Assembly: GCA_030830245.1 (NCBI GenBank)
Contig: JAURNJ010000205.1
Coordinates: 1 to 9,136, forward strand
Direction: 5' to 3'
DNA length: 9,136 nucleotides
Origin: Novosphingobium sp.
GTDB taxonomy: Bacteria > Pseudomonadota > Alphaproteobacteria > Sphingomonadales > Sphingomonadaceae
Shown: positions 6,278-9,136 of the stretch, in pieces
Layout: each line of letters starts with the position of its first letter
How positions within the stretch are numbered: position 1 is the first letter of the stretch
The notes under the pieces: model-generated
What the model was told of the DNA's origin: nothing
Seen by the model: only the letters and a program-made list of their open reading frames with translations
Databases searched by the model: none
Made by a program: the position numbers and the translations under genes

Positions 6278-6822
6278 CTCAGGTCATCCTCTTCGGCTGC
6301 GGCCCACTGCTCTGCATGCTGCGGCGAGGCGGCATCGAGCAAGGCAATTACATGGTCCATCGCATGGCCCGCGCGCAACATTGCGGCAATCTGTTTCTCG
6401 CGCTGCGCCCGCTCAGGCCGCTCTGCGGCGAAAGGTCCGAAGCGCCGCTTGCGCACCATGGTCAGCGCAGCCATGCGGCGCTCGCTCGCCTCGGGCGCAA
6501 CGCTGGTGCGCACCGTCTCGTCGACACCGGCCACGCCGAGTGCCTGCGTCACCCGCCGCATGCCATAGCCGCGTCGCAGCAGGCTGCCGGTCTTGGCGCG
6601 GGCATAGGCGGTATCATCGATATACCCCGCCTGTTCGAAGCGTTCGGCGAGCTGCGAAACGCCGGGGGCAGTGTCCGAATCCCAGCCGCGTTCGCGCAAT
6701 TTGCGGGCGAGATAGCCCTCCAATTTTCCCCTGGTCGTGGCGAAGCGGGCCACATAGGCGAGCGCCAGTTGCTCCAGCTTGGTCGGGTCCAGCGGTGGCG
6801 GATTGGAGCGGGTTCGAGCCAT
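6274..6822 (-). CDS. recX: Regulatory protein RecX
   Basis: The 182-residue protein has the three-helix-repeat layout of RecX: LEQLALAYVARFATTRGKLEGYLARKLRERGW (16-47), LAERFEQAGYIDDTAYARAKTGSLLRRGYGMRRVTQAL (58-95), and a C-terminal repeat with AERPERAQREKQIAAMLRAGHAMDHVIALLD. The GYIDDxxYA motif is diagnostic. RecX binds RecA filaments and limits RecA activity. In many bacteria it follows recA, but here it heads an operon with DUF192, NDUFA12 and DUF2155 genes; separated recX genes are common. The middle part between repeats is slightly long. An AGGG stretch lies just before the ATG at 6822. It overlaps the next gene by four bases. Confidence 0.9.
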   Translation of the reverse strand: MARTRSNPPPLDPTKLEQLALAYVARFATTRGKLEGYLARKLRERGWDSDTAPGVSQLAERFEQAGYIDDTAYARAKTGSLLRRGYGMRRVTQALGVAGVDETVRTSVAPEASERRMAALTMVRKRRFGPFAAERPERAQREKQIAAMLRAGHAMDHVIALLDAASPQHAEQWAAAEEDDLR

Positions 6823-6963
6823 CTTGCCCTATTCGTGCCACAGTCCGGACCGAATGGGGAGTGCAGACGTGGGGGCACGGCGAGGAACAAAATGCGTCGC
6901 AATTCAGTGCCCTTCGCTGGTTAATTCGCGTAAACGGTTGAAACCATACGGGTATAAGTCAAG
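6823..6963. promoter_or_regulatory. Divergent spacer between recX and the acyl-AMP ligase gene
   Basis: This 141-bp spacer must contain promoters for both directions. Toward the ligase gene, TATAAG at 6953-6958 resembles a -10 box and lies five bases before the ATG at 6964. A start point six bases after it would be the ATG itself, a leaderless message. No good -35 is found at 16-18 bases (GTAAAC at 17), and no strong ribosome site is visible. A TTGAAA at 6938-6943 is too close to that -10 to pair with it. I find no LexA-like inverted repeat for recX and no convincing promoter for the minus strand. Confidence 0.3.
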
Positions 6964-8724
6964 ATGAGCGACACCGATACCGAGGTGCAAAGCACCGCGC
7001 AGGCGCTTGTTCCGACCCCCAACGAAGACGCACTGCCGCGCCGGCTCGCCGATTTCGCAACCTTTGGCGAGGCGCTGGACTATGCCGCGCGCGGAAAACG
7101 CGGGTTCAATTTCCACGATCCGCGCGGCAATCTGATGCGGGTCATGCCCTTTTCCGAACTGCGTGAAGAGGCTCTGCAAGCCGCCTACCGACTGATTTCC
7201 AGCGGCGTGCAAAAGGGCGACCGCATTGCCTTGATCGCTGAGACCGGCCCCGAATTCGCCGCGCTGTTCTGTGGTGCGGTCTATGCCGGGGCCTGGCCGG
7301 TGCCGCTGCCGCTGCCGACCAGCTTTGGCGGCAAGGACAACTACATCGACCAGATCGCCGTGCAGATGGCGAGCGCCGAGCCGAAGGTGCTGTTCTACCC
7401 GCGCGAACTGGAGGGCATGGCTCAGGCCGCTGCCGACCGGCAGGGTTGCGAAGGCCGGGCGTGGGAAGACTTCGCCGGACTTGAAGCCACCGCCTGTCCC
7501 TTGCCCGAAGTCTCCACCGACGACATCTGCTTCCTACAATATTCGAGCGGCTCCACGCGTTTCCCGCACGGTGTTGCCGTTACCCACAAGGGTCTGCTCG
7601 CCAATGTCGCGGCGCATAGCCACGGCATGAAATTCATCCAGTCGGACCGCTGCATTTCCTGGCTACCCTGGTATCACGATATGGGCCTTGTTGGCTGCTT
7701 CCTGTCTATGATCGCCAATCAGGTTTCGACCGATTACCTCCGCACCGAGGACTTCGCGCGCCGTCCGCTCGCCTGGCTCGATCTGGTCAGCCGCAATCCC
7801 GGAACCTCGTGCTCGTTCTCGCCGACCTTCGGCTATGACATCTGCGCGCGCCGCGTTTCCAGCCAGACCCAGGTTTCGGAACGATTCGATCTTTCGCGCT
7901 GGCGCATCGCAGGCAACGGCGCGGACATGATCCGGCCCGATGTGATGCAGAACTTCGTCAACGCCTTCGCGCCTGCTGGTTTCCGCGCCGCGGCCTTCCT
8001 ACCCAGCTACGGCCTTGCCGAAGCAACCCTTGCCGTCACCATCATGCCGCCAGGCGACGGCATCCGCGTCGAACTGGTGGAGGAGGAGAGGCTTTCGGGC
8101 AGCCCGCGCGATCTCTCACGCCCAGCCCGTTACCGCGCCATCGTCAATTGCGGTGTCCCGGTGCGCGGGATGAAAGTGGAGATCAGGGGAGAGACCGGCC
8201 AAGCCCTGCCGGATCACCATATCGGCAAGGTGTGGTGCAGCGGCACCAGCCTGATGCAGGGTTATTATCGTGATCCCGAAGCCACCGCCGCGTGCATGGC
8301 GGACGGCTGGCTCGATACCGGCGACATGGGCTACATGGCCAACGGCCACCTGTTCATCGTCGGGCGCGCCAAGGACATGATCATCATCAACGGCAAGAAC
8401 CACTGGCCGCAGGACATCGAGTGGGCAGTGGAACAGCTTCCGGGTTTCAACCACGGCGACATTGCCGCCTTTGCGATAGAAACCGACGGCGGCGAGGAGA
8501 TTCCCGCAGTGCTGGTCCACTGCCGCGTTTCCGACCCGGTGGAACGGCTCAAGCTGCATGATACGATCCGCGACAAGGTCCGCTCCATCACCGGCATGAA
8601 TTGCCTGGTCGAGCTCGTACCGCCGCGCACTCTGCCGCGCACCAGCTCGGGCAAGCTGAGCCGGGCCAAGGCCAAAAAGCTTTACCTCGAAGGAGCGATC
8701 GCGCCGTTCAGCCTGGCTGCATAG
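6964..8724 (+). CDS. Fatty-acyl-AMP ligase-like adenylate-forming enzyme
   Basis: At 586 residues this is a full-length ANL-superfamily enzyme of the fatty-acyl-AMP ligase (FAAL) branch, which adenylates fatty acids for transfer to an acyl carrier protein or, in some members, CoA. Motifs in order are the phosphate loop QYSSGSTRFPHGVAVTH (192-208), with GSTR rather than the GTTG of typical acyl-CoA synthetases; SWLPWYHDMGLVG (232-244); AGNGADMI (316-323); PSYGLAEATLAV (347-358); GWLDTGDMGYM (448-458); the hinge GRAKDMIIINGKNHWPQDIE (467-486); and PRTSSGKLSRAK (558-569) with the probable catalytic Lys564. No signal peptide or carrier-protein domain is fused. In Caulobacter an acyl-ACP synthetase of this general class works in sphingolipid synthesis, and sphingomonads make sphingolipids, so that role is a reasonable inference; no other sphingolipid gene is in the window. 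It ends in a 17-bp overlap with the convergent MFS gene. Confidence 0.88.
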   Translation: MSDTDTEVQSTAQALVPTPNEDALPRRLADFATFGEALDYAARGKRGFNFHDPRGNLMRVMPFSELREEALQAAYRLISSGVQKGDRIALIAETGPEFAALFCGAVYAGAWPVPLPLPTSFGGKDNYIDQIAVQMASAEPKVLFYPRELEGMAQAAADRQGCEGRAWEDFAGLEATACPLPEVSTDDICFLQYSSGSTRFPHGVAVTHKGLLANVAAHSHGMKFIQSDRCISWLPWYHDMGLVGCFLSMIANQVSTDYLRTEDFARRPLAWLDLVSRNPGTSCSFSPTFGYDICARRVSSQTQVSERFDLSRWRIAGNGADMIRPDVMQNFVNAFAPAGFRAAAFLPSYGLAEATLAVTIMPPGDGIRVELVEEERLSGSPRDLSRPARYRAIVNCGVPVRGMKVEIRGETGQALPDHHIGKVWCSGTSLMQGYYRDPEATAACMADGWLDTGDMGYMANGHLFIVGRAKDMIIINGKNHWPQDIEWAVEQLPGFNHGDIAAFAIETDGGEEIPAVLVHCRVSDPVERLKLHDTIRDKVRSITGMNCLVELVPPRTLPRTSSGKLSRAKAKKLYLEGAIAPFSLAA

Positions 8725-9136
8725 CGCCTTCGCGCTTGTCCGCCTTGTCCCAGTCCGGATAGCGCGGCAAGGTAATCAGCAGCAGCGCCGACAGGCCAAG
8801 CCCGTTGGCTGCAGCGACGAGGAACTGGTTGTAGCTGCCCGTCGCATCGTAAAGCGCGCCGGCAATCAGCGGGCCAATTGCTGCTCCCAACGATACGGTG
8901 CTCGAAATCACGCCATAGATTTTGCCGAAATTCCTGAGGCCGCCGTAGCGCACGGTCAGGTAGCTGGCGATCTGGAGCTTCGCCCCGGCGGTGTAACCGT
9001 TGACCAGCATGGCGAAGACGATAACCACGCTCGAACCCGAACCGCCCAGGATCATGGCAAAGGCGAGCCCCGCCGCTGCCATGGTCAGCCCGCCGACCAC
9101 ATCGCCGCGATAGCGGTCTATCAACCAGCCCGTCAC
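8708..9136 (-). CDS. MFS transporter, C-terminal part (N-terminus outside window)
   Basis: The minus-strand frame is open to the window edge and gives 142 residues to the TGA at 8710-8708. It begins in a cytoplasmic loop GWLIDRYRG, the MFS motif-A type signature that also recurs between helices 8 and 9. About four to five hydrophobic segments follow (GGLTMAAAGLAFAMIL, VVIVFAMLVNGYTAG, GVISSTVSLGAAIGPLIAG, FLVAAANGLGLSALLLITL), so this is the C-terminal half of a 12-helix permease in the inner membrane. The tail is short and charged. GAAIGPLIAGALYDATGSY is the usual helix 11 wording of anion/monocarboxylate-type MFS carriers, but the substrate cannot be told. The codon at the window edge, GTG, need not be a start. 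Confidence 0.88.
   Translation of the reverse strand: MTGWLIDRYRGDVVGGLTMAAAGLAFAMILGGSGSSVVIVFAMLVNGYTAGAKLQIASYLTVRYGGLRNFGKIYGVISSTVSLGAAIGPLIAGALYDATGSYNQFLVAAANGLGLSALLLITLPRYPDWDKADKREGAMQPG
8723..8736. terminator. Small hairpin just after the acyl-AMP ligase stop codon
   Basis: AGCGC, CTTC, GCGCT form a five-pair stem with a four-base loop, beginning within the TAG of the ligase gene and lying inside the last codons of the MFS gene on the other strand. There is no T-run on either side beyond two bases, so strong intrinsic termination is unlikely. It is the only stem-loop I see at this convergent junction. Confidence 0.25.

Noticed and set aside
5453..6941. Two long plus-strand ORFs (371 and 436 residues)
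   Set aside because: They span the antisense of NDUFA12, DUF192 and recX, which have clear family motifs on the minus strand. The plus-strand products have none.

Overview
This high-GC window reads as chromosomal housekeeping DNA from an alphaproteobacterium, most likely of the order Sphingomonadales and close to the Erythrobacteraceae. That placement is a judgement from protein wording (Aat, NDUFA12, DUF2155 and the acyl-AMP ligase) and from the gene neighbourhoods; no database search was possible. I see no phage, transposon, CRISPR array, toxin-antitoxin pair or defence system. I do not think a new multi-gene system is present. The unusual points are in how ordinary genes are packed together.

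Layout. Positions 1-144 (+) hold the 3' end of an SH3-like domain protein. It converges on a minus-strand run that reads, in order of transcription, tRNA-Trp (3998-3923), an uncharacterised polytopic membrane protein (ending at 2508), secE (2390-2196), nusG (2161-1625) and an APH/choline-kinase-like phosphotransferase (1556-168). tRNA-Trp followed by secE-nusG is a classical bacterial arrangement. Here a roughly 1.4 kb membrane gene sits between the tRNA and secE, and a phosphotransferase follows nusG where rplK is often found.

Divergent from the tRNA is aat (4093-4887, +), the N-end-rule Leu/Phe-tRNA-protein transferase. It runs head-on into the minus-strand cluster recX (6822-6274), DUF192 lipoprotein (6277-5783), NDUFA12-family protein (5740-5339) and DUF2155 lipoprotein (5327-4710). 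The cluster is tight (4-nt overlap, 42-nt gap, 11-nt gap), so it is probably one operon. The aat and DUF2155 reading frames overlap antisense by 178 bp. The operon pairs a RecA modulator with two predicted lipoproteins and a complex I-associated protein.

A 141-bp spacer (6823-6963) separates recX from a divergent fatty-acyl-AMP ligase-like adenylating enzyme (6964-8724, +). In this clade it could activate acyl chains for sphingolipid or other lipid synthesis. It ends in a 17-bp convergent overlap with the C-terminal half of an MFS transporter (8708-9136, -) that leaves the window.

The points most worth checking are the aat/DUF2155 overlap, the missing start codon of the membrane gene outside the tRNA, the altered catalytic loop of the phosphotransferase, and promoter geometry suggesting leaderless transcripts for aat and the acyl-AMP ligase.
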